Positions 35,093-46,003 are shown, counted from the stretch's first letter. The stretch is 54,786 bases of DNA from Pezizomycotina sp. ARF18 (GCA_002224055.1 AZLU01000260.1:1-54786); one strand, 5' to 3'. Program-made: numbers and translations. Notes: generated from the sequence alone by a model not told the origin.

Positions 35093-35454
35093 CATATGGG
35101 CTCGTGGGGATCGACGCAATCCTTTGGCTTTAGGAAATTCTAGCCTGTTACGGTGTCAAGATTACGTTGCATTCCTCGATGAGAAAGATCGTCGATTAAA
35201 GCCCACACTCCGCTTCAAGAATGCATTTGAATTCTACGACAGATTGCCTTTATATCAGATCACGTTCGATGGTCGTCAGAGCTAAAGGCTCTTAATAATG
35301 GGAACAGCGAAGATTTCGGTTCTGGATATATACAACACAGATTTCTAATGGATGTTGGTCCAAGCAATTGTTCGTGAGACAAGGACAGTAGTACTTCTTG
35401 TTATTCTACTTCAATAAATCCTGATTGTACTAAAGAACAAATAGCCAATAATTC
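33950..35454. other. No confident gene
   Basis: A minus ORF at 34,209-34,415 has four spaced Cys (ECQYNPSRC, ECAMSFLC) and could be a small peptide, but has no signal sequence. The plus ORF at 34,459-34,662 is unsupported. A CTTT microsatellite leads into a 19-base poly-T ending at 35,087. Confidence 0.3.
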
Positions 35455-36838
35455 CTATTTAGAAATGTTGGTATGCGATACATTTTCCGAGCCAGATTCG
35501 AGCGCTTCCAAGGCATTGAAGCCTTCTTTGAAAGTGACTCCCGGTACCCTGATCGCTCGTAGTATTTCTCGTGATCAGCACCGACTCGATACTTTCACCT
35601 TGCGTCGGTCCGGCTTCTCTACATTGTAAGCCGTTACACTGTTCCCAGTTCCCTTCTTCCTGAGGAGCTTCCAGTGGTTGACAGCTGGGAGCGCAGATAT
35701 CCAAATTGCCGTCGCCACTTGAGCGCTTTGCATGAAGGTCTGCGCACCGTACCAAGCCCACGAGGTGTTTTGGTCCCAGTGACAGTGACCATGATAAAAA
35801 TGGCAGCAAAGACGTTAACGAAGCCGACGACGACATTGCCGCTGCGCCCAGCTTCTTCGAAAAGGTAAAGCTTTGTAAGCGAGAGATGATTACGATAGGG
35901 ACGAGATACACGAATATATCAGATGCGATGTGAGTGCTCCAGACGGAAGGACGCCCGGGTTATTCCACATGCAGCTTGGGGGAGGCCCTGTCAGACAAAA
36001 TATCACGCTATTAGTAGTCCGTCTCCCGCGTAGTAATATAGGAGTTGCTCAGTAGTCGCGTCTCTTTTACCAGTTGAGATCAAAAGTATACAGGCGAGGA
36101 AGAGGTACAGGACTGTACAGGAAGCCGGCAACAACAAGAAACCATGTAGCAAATCAACCAGAATATTTTGGGATAATGTGTCTCGGAGCAAGTCGTGATA
36201 CAATAAGAGTAGTTCTACCTTACAGAGATAGATGCTCGGGAGGTACACGAACGCCTCCGCAAATAGGATCTGTTCGTCGGTCAGATTAGGACGAATGCGT
36301 GTTAACAACGGTTACTTAAAAGTAGAATTTTATTACAAGTAGAAGAGTCGTCTTCACCTTCAAGGCTCTATTTGAACATTGACTGGTTGCGCGTAGATGG
36401 TCGCTGCTTTCGTTGTCGAAATTGTAGTTGCATAGTAGCTCTCCATTGATGGCCTGTGCGAGAAGCCAATCCAAGCATAACAACAATCGCTTCCCGGTAT
36501 ATCTTAAGTTTCGTCCTCAGCTGCCTTAGCTGGACGTATAGCGATTGGCGACGAAGAACATGACAATGCAAACATTGCCCATTCAAAACCTAATGGATAA
36601 AGTTTAGAGATATCGTGTGAGAGTATTGCACATCATTTCCGAAGGGGTAAAAAGAATGAACAGCCATCAGGCAAGAATAGCAGGTGAGAAAATACTTACA
36701 ATATACTTGGTAACCTTGCCAACCCATGCTGAATTCGTAGTCGTACGTAGTATAGAGGGGTAATCTTTGGATAGTCTTGCTTGAAATCTGTCGATCGTGT
36801 AGGATGGGACAGATCTCCAGATGGCTATGGCACCTCAT
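35455..36838 (-). pseudogene. Second SAT4/rhodopsin-like membrane protein, frame-broken
   Basis: A probable first exon starts at 36,838 (MRCHSHLEICPILHDRQISS) and meets an intron bounded by GTATAT and CATTAG (about 36,597-36,712). Later segments match the SAT4 family: DEQILFAEAFVYLPSIYLCK followed by VELLLLYHDLL (helix with the conserved Lys and LLLY), a further helix LLLPASCTVLYLFLACILL, SDIFVYLVPIVIISRLQ, VVGFVNVFAAIFIMVTVTG, and WAWYGAQTFMQSAQVATAIW with ISALPAVNHW. The C-terminus ends SENVSHTNISK. Helix order is correct but at least four frame changes are needed. It lies between CB9 and CB10 on the same strand. The ligand is unknown. Confidence 0.68.
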
Positions 36839-37551
36839 TTATATGTTTATCCTGCTATTTTTTTCAATCGCGACCGCTAAAATCCAAGTGGAAGTAAAAT
36901 CCAGCCGGAATTAGGCATGACCGAATGTGGAGATATTTAGTATTTCTGCTGGGTCCTTTTTTATGGCTGCTGTGGAAAACCCGTATTCACGGCGCCAAAA
37001 GGATAAGCTCATGCATGTTCGATGGTACCGAGGGAAATCATTCTAATATCTTCGAAGAAATGCAGAGATAACGGCGGGTCTCATGTCGTACATGCTCCTC
37101 TTCTCTTTTTGTTCGCTACATTTCGCTTACTGTTCGCCCGATGAATAGTTTGACGAAGACAGAGCCCGTATTCGTTTTAGTTTCCCCTGACGTAGTCAGC
37201 CATTCGCGTATGAAACAGCCACTCAGTTAGCTTACCGAAGTTCTTTGCGGAAGTTATCGGAAGACAAGGCTAGCACCAGGTAGAATGCAGGTAAGAGAGG
37301 TTAGCAGCTTCCCCTCATACCTTCGATCCCTAGAGTTACTAGTCCGTTGGTATACTCAAGATATCATATAATTTTTCGTTTTAGGTTTTTTGTAGTCGGA
37401 AATAAGAGGTTTATTTGGGGTACTGCTATTGATTATATTTAAATTAAAGGTTAGGAAATTATAATTTAGAAGTGTTCCCGCAACGGCTAAATCATATTTG
37501 AAGTGAAAGAATATTCCATCGTTGCAGAAATCACCTCCCTAGACGGAAGCA
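36839..37551. other. Array spacer, no gene
   Basis: Intergenic DNA of 713 bp with no ORF of note. The stretch near 37,420-37,460 is AT-rich. Confidence 0.45.
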
Positions 37552-38680
37552 CTAAGCACTTTTCAGCTCTCCATTTGATCCAACTGCAATGGAGAGCCTG
37601 CATAACATATCCCATGACATCCACAGCAAACTCTGGTAATCCGCAACATATTCGGTGAAACGGCCATGTTATTCAGTTGTTCAAGCAAGTCGCCGCCAAA
37701 CGAGCCAACAGAATGCGAAATTTGTCTTCAGATGGCAAAATTTTGAAAGTGGTGATTCCGGAGGTCTTATTGTTCGACTGTTTACTCTGAAAGTTGCGTT
37801 TAGTAATTTTTTCGTCGACCTCGATGAGTATCAATTCACCCGTGGGGTATGACCTCTGCAGGCGTGGTGTGTTCTCGTAGACCATGCAGATTGCTTCCAC
37901 CACGCTGCAAGGGACTTTTGAGTCTGGTCGGTAGTTTTCCCGATGGCGCTACTGAGGCGGACAGCAACGCTCGTAGCTTCTTCAGCGCTAGTGTTTTCAA
38001 TTCGGTCGCTTCCAAGCGCTCTGCTAGGACATAGGCTTGGCGTGTGGGAGGATATGGTTTTCACCCGCAGCGAGTGTAGTGTCCCATGTAGATGAATTGA
38101 ATGAACAGCTCAAATGCGTTGGAACATCAACCGCTGTGTCCAACTTCACGCTCTGCTTTTCTCCATCAGAGTTGAAGTTGAACAGTCCCTTGAAGTAACG
38201 AGAATATTGCGTGAGGTTCTCGGTGCGCATAGAAAGTTTTCGTCATTAGAGATTTCGACTCTGCTCCCACCACAACGACTTCGTAAATTTGCGACTGAAA
38301 AACCTGGAGGAATATCAATCTTGGGTTTCAGAAATGCTCATTATACGTTCCGCTGTGGAAATGGCACATCTGGCGGTGAGGATTGTCCCCTCGGAATAAT
38401 ATACCTCGGCATGAGGTAGCTTTCCCAGGTTCTGACTTTGATCCATCAAACTCTGACAACCAGGTTGAATAACATGTTGTACATTCCACAAACCGTTTTC
38501 GCAAGCAATTGTGACAGTGGTTACAACTACACAAGCAGTCCTGTTACAGGTAACGCAAAGTCTCAGGCAGCTTCATTCAAAGGCAAATTCTTCCGTTAGC
38601 CGCTATCAAGATAAATTAAAGTCTGTACTCAGGCGTATACAATTCGTACACAGTACTTACTCCGTCTGGCCATGAAACAT
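37552..38680 (-). CDS. CB10: Cys-rich module + BTB/POZ protein, divergent subfamily
   Basis: The start peptide is MFHGQTE, a variant of MVRG, with the exact 20-base first exon and a GTAAGT donor. Exon 2 reads CLRLCVTC and, after one inserted base, DCLCSCNHCHNC; the R-D after the last Cys is replaced by LRKR. Exon 3 has NLTQYSRYFKGLFNFNSDGE (38,024-38,230), a VDVP segment instead of DRPEAF, and VLAERLEATELKTLALKKLR-like residues in another frame. The C-terminus is LPEFAVDVMGYVMQ and, with one correction, a GELKSA tail. Several breaks lie between 37,600 and 38,110. It shares the GELK tail and Val-Asp-x-Pro motif with CB11 and CB12 rather than with CB1-CB9. Confidence 0.78.
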
Positions 38681-39129
38681 ATTGACAACGCTTCCCTTAC
38701 GTCTCTTGGCTTTCTTTTTCATAAGAGAAATTAACGATTCCACCTTAACGATCTTCAGGCCTTCAAGGAGACTTTTGAATACGATATTTTTTGGATGGTC
38801 AGTAGCTCTTAAAAATACGAATTATAATGATAGAAGCCATTCTACTGGAAAAATGAAGATATAGTAAATACATATAATCAACATCGTTTCAGATTTACGC
38901 GCCCAGAATAAATTTAGAATGGAGTGAGAGGCGTATAATCGAGCACCTTCTCGTGGTCGCTATTCCAGGTCTGAAGTTGACAAACGCGTTTCCATTTAAC
39001 AGATTCTTTCATCGTCTAAAGGTCCAAGAACTGCTCCACATTGTGTCAAAATTGCGTCCAAAAACTATCTAAGCGGGGAAGAATTATCTGTAGGTTTAGT
39101 ATAATCTCAGAATTCCCGGTAAATCCCTA
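38681..39129. other. Array spacer, no gene
   Basis: Intergenic DNA of 449 bp. The 60-codon plus ORF at 38,682-38,864 is unsupported. Confidence 0.4.
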
Positions 39130-40314
39130 CTAAGCAGTCTTTAGCTCTCCATAAGCATCGACTTCCATTGGTCCGGCATGAACAACATTTTTCACCAAGT
39201 CTTGAGCAAATTCTGGAAGGTCCGTCAGCATTCCATGAAGTTGGTAGAACCCTTGAGCATACTCAAACACGTCGCAGAAAACCTAGATATCAGAACGCGA
39301 AAGCGGTCCTGGGACGGCGCAGGTAAGAGAGACTCAGCCGTAGTCGGGCAGAATCTTTCGACTTCTTCCCACTGCTAGCCGCCTCCTTGCCCTTCTCCGA
39401 AGTAGTAGAAGTTGACTCTGGAGCCGGGTTCGATGAGCTTGGAGTGTTCTCGTATATTATACGGATGATATCAGGCACCGTGCGAACAGCTCTTTCCATG
39501 CCGCCCATCTTGCTGAAGTACTAGTCGACCCAGTTACTTCTGCACTTAAAGAAATGCACAGGGCCGTGGCTTTCCTCACGGCTAGGTCTTTCAGATCCAA
39601 CGCCTCGAAACGTTCCGCTAGAACATAAACCTCGGCCATGTGCAAGGATACGCTGGTCTTTTGTGAAACGCCGGAGCACTTGTAATCGCCAAGGTACGCG
39701 AACTGCACGAAGGACTCAAAGGCGCTTGGTTTATCTACAACTGAATCGAGCACGACTCCTTTCGTTCAACTCGGAGTCAAGTTGAACAAAGCGTTAAATA
39801 GCGCGACGTTTTCGCTAGAGCTTCCTTGTGGACAGAAAAGATGCCTTGTTCGCGTCTGAGCCACGGTAACGCTGTAATATCGGATTGAAGAGTCTATTAC
39901 AATAGTTTCGGTTCATCAACATGATCAGCGGAGGGACTCATATCTCTAAAACTTTACTATTACTAATTCAAACTCAGAGGAAAAAAAAAAGGGGGGGGGG
40001 GGGAACGTTTGGGTATACTTTGAAAATCCGACGAGTAGGCTAGAGTCAAGCTCATCCACGGACGCCAAAGCAGTACCAGGGACGCTGCAAACTGTGGTTG
40101 TGGTTGTAGCCTCCACCGAATTGGCTCTTGCAATAGCACCAGTGGCAGTTACCACAGCTAGTGCATTTGCAGTCCTGCTTACAAGTCTGACAAAACTGAG
40201 GAACAGCTAGATGTATATCGGAGGAGAAGCCCGGGAGTCAGCAGATCTCCGCCCATATATACAATATTTTCAACTATATACACGAATATCTTACGCCGTC
40301 TGACCGCGCACCAT
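39130..40314 (-). CDS. CB11: Cys-rich module + BTB/POZ protein, divergent subfamily
   Basis: The start peptide MVRGQTA has a GTAAGA donor. Exon 2 reads VPQFCQTCKQDCKCTSCGNC then HWCYCKS; the first Cys is lost in this frame, though an extra T beside TGT could hide it. The module ends LLVGFSK at donor GTATAC, and intron 2 contains adjoining A10 and G13 runs (39,981-40,003). Exon 3 (39,457-39,753) has LDSVVDKPSAFESFVQFAYL, GDYKC and HMAEVYVLAERFEALDLKDL. A break near 39,500 leads to VRTVPDIIRIIYENTPSSSN, and another to LPEFAQDLVKNVVHAGPM and the tail AYGELKTA. Confidence 0.82.
39981..40003. repeat. A10-G13 homopolymer junction inside intron 2 of CB11
   Basis: Ten A followed by thirteen G on the plus strand. 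It falls in the intron, so it should not affect the protein, but its length is probably uncertain. Confidence 0.85.
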
Positions 40315-41413
40315 TCTCGAGCTCCGTCGTATTATAGAGCTATACGAAGCTTAGGCGGATTTGTACCAAGTAGAGGAACTATACGAATTTCGGACCGTAA
40401 ATGCAGCACGCGTTTTGGTAACTAATATCGTGAAGTAGGCGTTGAAAACCTGATCTTTTTGGGCTATTCGCAACTTCGGGCTCTCGGAAAGGACGATGGG
40501 GTTTTTGAAATGGGAGTGAAAGGAGGGTAAATGCGGGCATGCTGCAGGTTTAAAGTACTATACCTTCTAGACCTAACACCGCGAAATAGAAAAAGGCTGG
40601 ACGGTTCGGGCATAAATGTCAACCGGGTAACTCCATATTCAATTCTGTAGGCTACCACGGTGTTCAACCAAACAATTGACGAATAGAAGAGAAATTTTCG
40701 AAGAGTCTCTTCTCAACAGGAACAAGGCACTCAGTATGTTTGCTCTATCTTTTAATTGCCCCGCAAAAATTAAACATATGCACACCACCACTGATATACA
40801 GAGATATTCAGGGCTGACCTTCTTCAATGGCAGATCTCAAATAGCCCTCAATGACGTTCAACACATCAATAGCCTCTCGACACCATCACGATATACGCAT
40901 ACGAGGACTACATCCCGGCTTCGGTGTTCTGCCCTCTGTGCCTCTGTGACTCAGAAGAAGCCATGACCTTTAAATACGGATCGCCCCACTTCAGCTTTTG
41001 CTTTTTTCACTAGAAACGTTCCGTCAACACAACATCTCGAACATCAACATCCAAGAAAGGGCTCGATAAAGGCAAAATTCTATGGATCTTCCGTCTTCTT
41101 TCCTACATTCTCCTCCTCTTGACGATATAAAGCGATCCTTCAAGAAAACAAAAAGGCTCTTAAGCAATTCTATATTCTCCCCTATTCTTTTGGAGTACGA
41201 AGTGACTCCAGTCACCAAATCGAGTTCTACGAAAGTAAAGGAAGCAAGCAGCTCAAGAGGCTCACCTTTGAAGTCTGCATCTTTCCCTATTCGGGTTTAC
41301 TGAAAGGTTTGTGAATATCTTCCTTTCGGCGTTCGTATAGGTTGACTAACTGACCTATGGCGCCATCTAGTTTAACGAGAACCTATCCACACGTTCCCTC
41401 AAAAAAAAAAAAA
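40315..41413. other. No confident gene
   Basis: Plus ORFs of 96 codons (40,676-40,966) and 73 codons (41,082-41,303) are present. The first contains SFNCPAKIKHMHTTTDIQRY and the second is Ser/Lys-rich. Neither has a recognised domain or signal peptide. A 13-14-base A run (41,401-41,414) sits directly before the ATG of the secreted-protein gene. Confidence 0.3.
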
Positions 41414-41896
41414 ATGAAGTTCGATATGCTCTTCGTCCTTTCCGCCTCGATGGCTGTTACCATGGCTATGCCAATGCCGTAAGGACTCCTCAGTTCGTAA
41501 AAATCGTCATTTTTTTCCAATTGCTAATTTCAGATAAGAGCGCACTTTCATGCCGTGATCCTCTCCGGAACCATCATGGGGAAGCACGCCAAGGTGATCA
41601 ACTCCCGATTACTTTTTGGCGCCTTTCAATTGCTAACCCAAATTTATATCTAGATTGGCCAACCGGTTTACAAACGCGTGAGCCTGTTCGACATCATCCG
41701 CCGAGTCTTATTCCCCAATTCCGGCCCAGAAATCGGCGGCACTTCTCCGGATACCGAGCCAAACGCGCAGCCTGGGAGAGAACAAAAGTCAAAACCAGCG
41801 GAATTGAAGCCGGTCATTGAGGCAGAGGCAAAGTCGGCCACCAATCCACCACTTAGTACCGCTTTAACTCTCGCTATCCTAACATCATGTATATAG
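41414..41896 (+). CDS. Small secreted protein, about 120 residues, three exons
   Basis: The start ATG at 41,414 encodes MKFDMLFVLSASMAVTMAMP, a good signal peptide. Exon 1 ends at 41,478 (donor GTAAGG), exon 2 is 41,539-41,593 (donor GTGATC), and exon 3 is 41,654-41,896 after CTAAC and ATCTAG. Exon phases agree, giving a clean 120-codon product. The first acceptor TTTCAG at 41,528-41,533 would give a stop at once; the frame needs the AAG five bases downstream. The mature part is Pro/Glu/Lys-rich with no Cys until the end and finishes with a weakly hydrophobic LSTALTLAILTSCI, which might be a GPI-type signal or a membrane anchor. No family is recognised. It is one of the few genes here with no frame break. 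Confidence 0.65.
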
Positions 41897-42221
41897 GAGC
41901 AACGGAGTAAACAGTGAAGCCGTGGCAGCTTATGCTCTTACTAATTCATGGTATACCGGTTGTCTGTTCATGAGACAGTGAAATTCACGGTGCACATAGA
42001 GTTCATTTTTTTTTTTTTTTTTTTTTTTTTTGCTACGCTCGACGCCGGTCAACCACTGACCCGAGACCCAATTTCAGTAGTATAAGTGCTTCACATGTAC
42101 GTACACCAGATATTTCTGTATTTATTTATTTATTTATTTAACGATTTAATATCTATATCTATATATATTATCCAATATGAAACACACTTTACTCGTGATT
42201 ATATGTGTAAAACACCTTCCG
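41897..42221. other. Spacer with low-complexity tracts
   Basis: A 26-base poly-T at 42,006-42,031 and a TTTA microsatellite at about 42,119-42,140. No gene. Confidence 0.5.
42006..42031. repeat. 26-base poly-T homopolymer
   Basis: Uninterrupted T run about 110 bp downstream of the secreted-protein gene; no mobile-element remnant was recognised beside it. Confidence 0.9.
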
Positions 42222-43184
42222 CTATCCCTCTATGCTCATCCCAGGGCACTTCCACTTCCCGCCGTTCTCGTGCTTCTTCTTCTTCTTGCCGGCCTTTTTC
42301 TTCTTCATCATCTTCTCCGACTCGCCGAACTTTTCCTCCTCCTCTCTTCGTCCGGGGTCGTTCTCGTCCTCCGAATCCGGCGCATTGCCATTATCTGCTT
42401 CGCAATCTGCCTTCACTTGTTCGGCCTCGGGTTCGAACAGCAGGTACGGGTTGTACATATTCGGGTCAAGGAACTTGGACCCTTCCTTCCTGAAGCTCTT
42501 CTGCCTCAGATGCAGCTGCTCCTTGTCGAACCTCTCCAGGAGATGCCGCCGGTAAGTTTCCCAGCCCCGATGAGTAAACCCGTGGGTGTTCTTCAGGTAG
42601 TATTCCAGCCGCCAGTCGTCGGCGATGCCCATCCGAGCGGCCCCGTCCTCGACAGCAGTCCTCAACAAATACAACACGGCATCGTCCAATCCTACGGTGT
42701 TTACCCGTTTAGGAAAGGCATCCCACATGCCGTCTTGATCCCGCGTCGGCGACCTGCTCCCTGATCACCTTGATTCGCTTGTCGTCGAAGCCGACGACCG
42801 CCCTGAGAAAGCTGCCGACTGTTGAAGAGCTGATGAGTTGAACGCCGAGCCGGTTCGACGAGTCCCCCCAAGAGGCCTCGCTCCTGGCCCACGGGCGGGT
42901 CGGTGCCATGTCGTAGCCTCCGTCTTCTCCCTCGAATCACTGGTGGCCTTCCATGATCTTCTGTGTCAAATTGTTGAAGTAGCCACTGCCGGCCGCCTTT
43001 TTAGCGGGCTTGGAGCTGGCTTCCCTGAAGCCCCGTCATCTTCCCGCCGCAGGAAATCGAGAAACTCGGCCAGGACATTCCCCACCCCTTCCGTTCCGAA
43101 TATATATATACTCTTATGTTCCCTCATATTTTGTCTCTTAGCATTTTTGACGAAAGAATCTCTTGAAAATGGCCCCGGATCCAT
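42222..43184 (-). CDS. Unrecognised acidic/Lys-rich protein, about 310-320 residues
   Basis: The clean C-terminal ORF (42,222-42,728, 168 codons) contains WRLEYYLKNTHGFTHRGWET, then HLLERFDKEQLHLRQKSF, an acidic stretch and a basic run (EKMMKKKKAGKKKKKHENGG) that could be a nuclear localisation signal. Upstream segments in other frames extend it: VGSFLRAVVGFDDKRIKVIR (42,709-42,909) and an N-terminal part starting MDPGPFSRDSFVKNAKRQNM (42,966-43,184). Two or three single-base changes join them. No known domain is recognised. The large plus-strand ORFs here (42,086-42,764) are Leu/Ser-rich shadows. It lies between CB11 and CB12, same strand, but is unrelated to them. Confidence 0.6.
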
Positions 43185-43831
43185 TAGAAAAAAAAACCTT
43201 TTTTTTTTTCAGCATTAACATCGGTATCAGAGTAAGTGGAAAACAAAACAGCAAGTGATCTGGATTCTGGAGCCGACGCCTTTAGTAATGATTAGTAATG
43301 ACAGGATGAAGAAAAACGAAAGGAAGTGTATATTATTGAGGACTCCACGAAAATTAGATAGTAAAAGGTACTCAGACATGCTCGTGAGGAATAGTAAATC
43401 CCAAAGCAGGGTCAAAACAAAAGGAAGGCTGTGGGTGAATGGGAGTTAATCTGGCTCCTGCCAACGTGCACCACCACATACTAATACAGATGCCATTTGT
43501 CATTCACACATCATGTTCCGGGCTATTTTGTAAACAAGCCAGTCCGAGAGAGAGATATATGTAGATTCTGCATTCAAGAGCCAACGAGTTTAAAAAATCC
43601 TACTGTTTCCTAGGGAAACCACTGGACAGAAAAATTCCCGGACGTACAATAAATTCGATCATCAAAATCAATCAATTAGACAATAAAATACAGGCAAAAA
43701 TGTTTTCAATTTTTCCCTCCGTTGCTTAAAAGTTTGTTACATGTTCAATCCGTTCATGAGATGTATTCCTTATTCGTCACGGCCTTGAAAAAAAAATTAC
43801 TTGTTTAAGGCCTCCGACGGTTCTTCCTAGC
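43185..43831. other. Array spacer, no gene
   Basis: Contains an A9/T10 tract near 43,190-43,210 and two short unsupported ORFs (43,227-43,449). Confidence 0.4.
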
Positions 43832-44952
43832 TCAAATGTTCTTCAGCTCTCCGTGCTCGTCCATGGTCAAAGTTCCGGTTTGCGCGAGGTTCTTCAGCAT
43901 TACATCTTGCGCGAATTCCGGAATGTCGATCAAACACTCAGAGAAGGAGCTGGAGCCCTTCAGAGTGTTTAGACACGTCGCGGTGAACCTAGATATCAAG
44001 ATCCGGAAACGGTCATTGCTATCAAGCAACGTCACGGTAGCCGAGCTTTCTACGTCTTGAAGTTTCTCCGTTTCTTCTCCTACTTTTTCCGCATCTTCAT
44101 CTCCAGTACTACTAGTAGGGCTCGGCGTGTTTTGGTAAACTATCCTAGCAACTTCAGGAATGGTACGGATGCCTCGTTCGGCGATAGACCAAGATGCTGC
44201 GTCTTTCATCTGGGGTAATTTCGCTTCTTCTGTAGCCTGTCTACTAAGCTCCACGCAGGCGGCTGTGGCATGCCGCAAGGCTAGGTCTTTGAGTTCCATT
44301 GCCTCTAGACGGTCAGCAAGAACGTAAGCTTCCGCATGCGTGATTAGTTCGTGACCCTCCTCGCTGTTTGTCTGAGGAAGGAAGTAGTCGTGCATATAGG
44401 CGAATTGTAGGAAAGAAGAGAACGCGCTCGGTTTGTCTACCGCGCTATCAAGGACCACTTTCTTTCGCTCTTGAGTGAATCAAACCCGAACAGTGTTTTA
44501 AAATAGCGTGAAGCTTCAGCCAAGGTTCTTTGTGAACTTGAAAAGTAGCGGAATTTCCCTCGGACCCAACTACGACGGTATACGGTTCGCACCGGAATAA
44601 GCTGCGTCATTGATCCATAAATTATTATTTAGCGAGTGCATGCATTGATCTTTGTTCACTGAAAAGAATCGCGGGGAGATGAGAATCCTCACTTGATCAG
44701 ATTGACGGTCCTCATTCCAAAGCTGCCCATGCTTCTGTTCCCGTACGCGTCGCAGTTGTGGATACCGTGGGTCCCACCAATATTCGGTTTCGCCCAGCAG
44801 AAATGGCAGCGATTACAGCTACAAATGCAATCTTGCTTGCACGTCGGACAAAAGGCCGGCAACTTTGGAAAAAAGCAGGTTTGTTAGCCTCCTTGTGGTG
44901 ATCTAGGGCCGTTATTCTGATCGTAGACTTACTCTGCGCGACCGTGAACCAT
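43832..44952 (-). CDS. CB12: Cys-rich module + BTB/POZ protein, divergent subfamily
   Basis: Rightmost member. The start peptide MVHGRAE has a GTAAGT donor. Exon 2 reads LPAFCPTCKQDCICSCNRCH then FCWAK; the first Cys is absent and the spacer inside the module is short, as in CB10 and CB11. Exon 3 is the most canonical BTB of the set: YTVVVGSEGNSATFQVHKE, SRYFKTLFGFDS, then an uninterrupted 208-codon ORF (43,832-44,458) with LDSAVDKPSAFSSFLQFAYM, HAEAYVLADRLEAMELKDLA, IRTIPEVARIVYQNTPSPTS and the tail TMDEHGELKNI. Single-base breaks lie near 44,460 and 44,525. The F-x-V-H-K motif is the classic BTB start and confirms the family assignment for the whole array. Confidence 0.88.
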
Positions 44953-46003
44953 CGTGCCACTGACAGCGCTTTCGGGAGTTGACGTGACCTTAGCCCTGAA
45001 CGCGGATGTAAGTTTCCTTCAGCGCGTACTTTCGCAAATTACAGTTCTATTAGAGTTCTATGATCGCTTGTATAATTCTCGCTAGGAAGTTTCCACTTCA
45101 TTCATGAAGAGGATCGAACTTTCGAAGGTCTCGGCGGGTAGAACAAAGATGAAGAGTGAGGGGTGATACCTGCACAGTGTATTGCGAGAGATTACCAAAT
45201 CTCTCGGCATGTGCACGGTACCAAATCATATACTGGAAAACAGGATTTGTGGAACTTTGACCTCATTTCACACAAAGACACACTTCTCCGTCATCAAACA
45301 CCGCGACCGATACGGAAAAGCGCCCACCATCTCATCCGACACAATACATAAACCCGTCGAAAATTCTTGAATAAGTGTCAGCGCTCAATATAACACTTAG
45401 CACATATAAGCTTGATCTCAAATCCCGATGCAGAGACGCAAGACTCCACCAGGGAGCCGCCGGGGGCAGTATCGGTGATAGATGAATACCTAGCGTCTCT
45501 AGGCGGTGTTCGGCAATCTGCACCTAGAGAATGGGCGAACCCCAGGCACAAAACCTTGACAACTACCCCCGGCCACCTTCAAAAAGCGAAATTCACCCCA
45601 GCAATATTGCTCAAAAAAGTCAAACCCTCAGGCGCAAGATTCAATACCTAGAATATGCCCTTCAAAGAACAACAACACCTTGAGCAATCGTACAAGCCCT
45701 ATAAAGCTTAGTTCTCCTTAACAAGGGCCAATATGCATCTACCCGCGATATCGTCGCATTCGACCAAAACTCTACTCTTTGAGGAGTTCAATAGAGGACT
45801 CCGGTATTCTATCTGTTGTTGCTATAACACGCGGTCACATTAGCTGGCTATTCCTACCATTAAAGGCAGACCTGCCCATCATTTGTGTATCTTTTTCCAG
45901 TATGCCCAATATAAGCCATTTTCGTCAGTATACGATTCGCAAAGTTTGAACCATACAGAGACCACATTATCCATCTACAGAGACCACCCGCAGAACACCG
46001 GCT
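44953..46003. other. No confident gene; upstream region of the HET gene
   Basis: Plus ORF 45,412-45,651 (79 codons, with VIDEYLASLGGVRQ) could be part of an upstream exon of the HET gene, but no splice link is seen. ORF 45,883-46,134 reads partly protein-like (HPQNTGYVKFGKRLSESAPR) in a frame overlapping the HET start. It is possible that the true N-terminus of the HET protein lies here. Confidence 0.3.

Noticed and set aside
42086-42764. Long plus-strand ORFs (135 and 195 codons)
   Set aside because: They are Leu/Ser/Pro-rich and lie exactly opposite the acidic and Lys-rich minus-strand coding region, so they are shadows.
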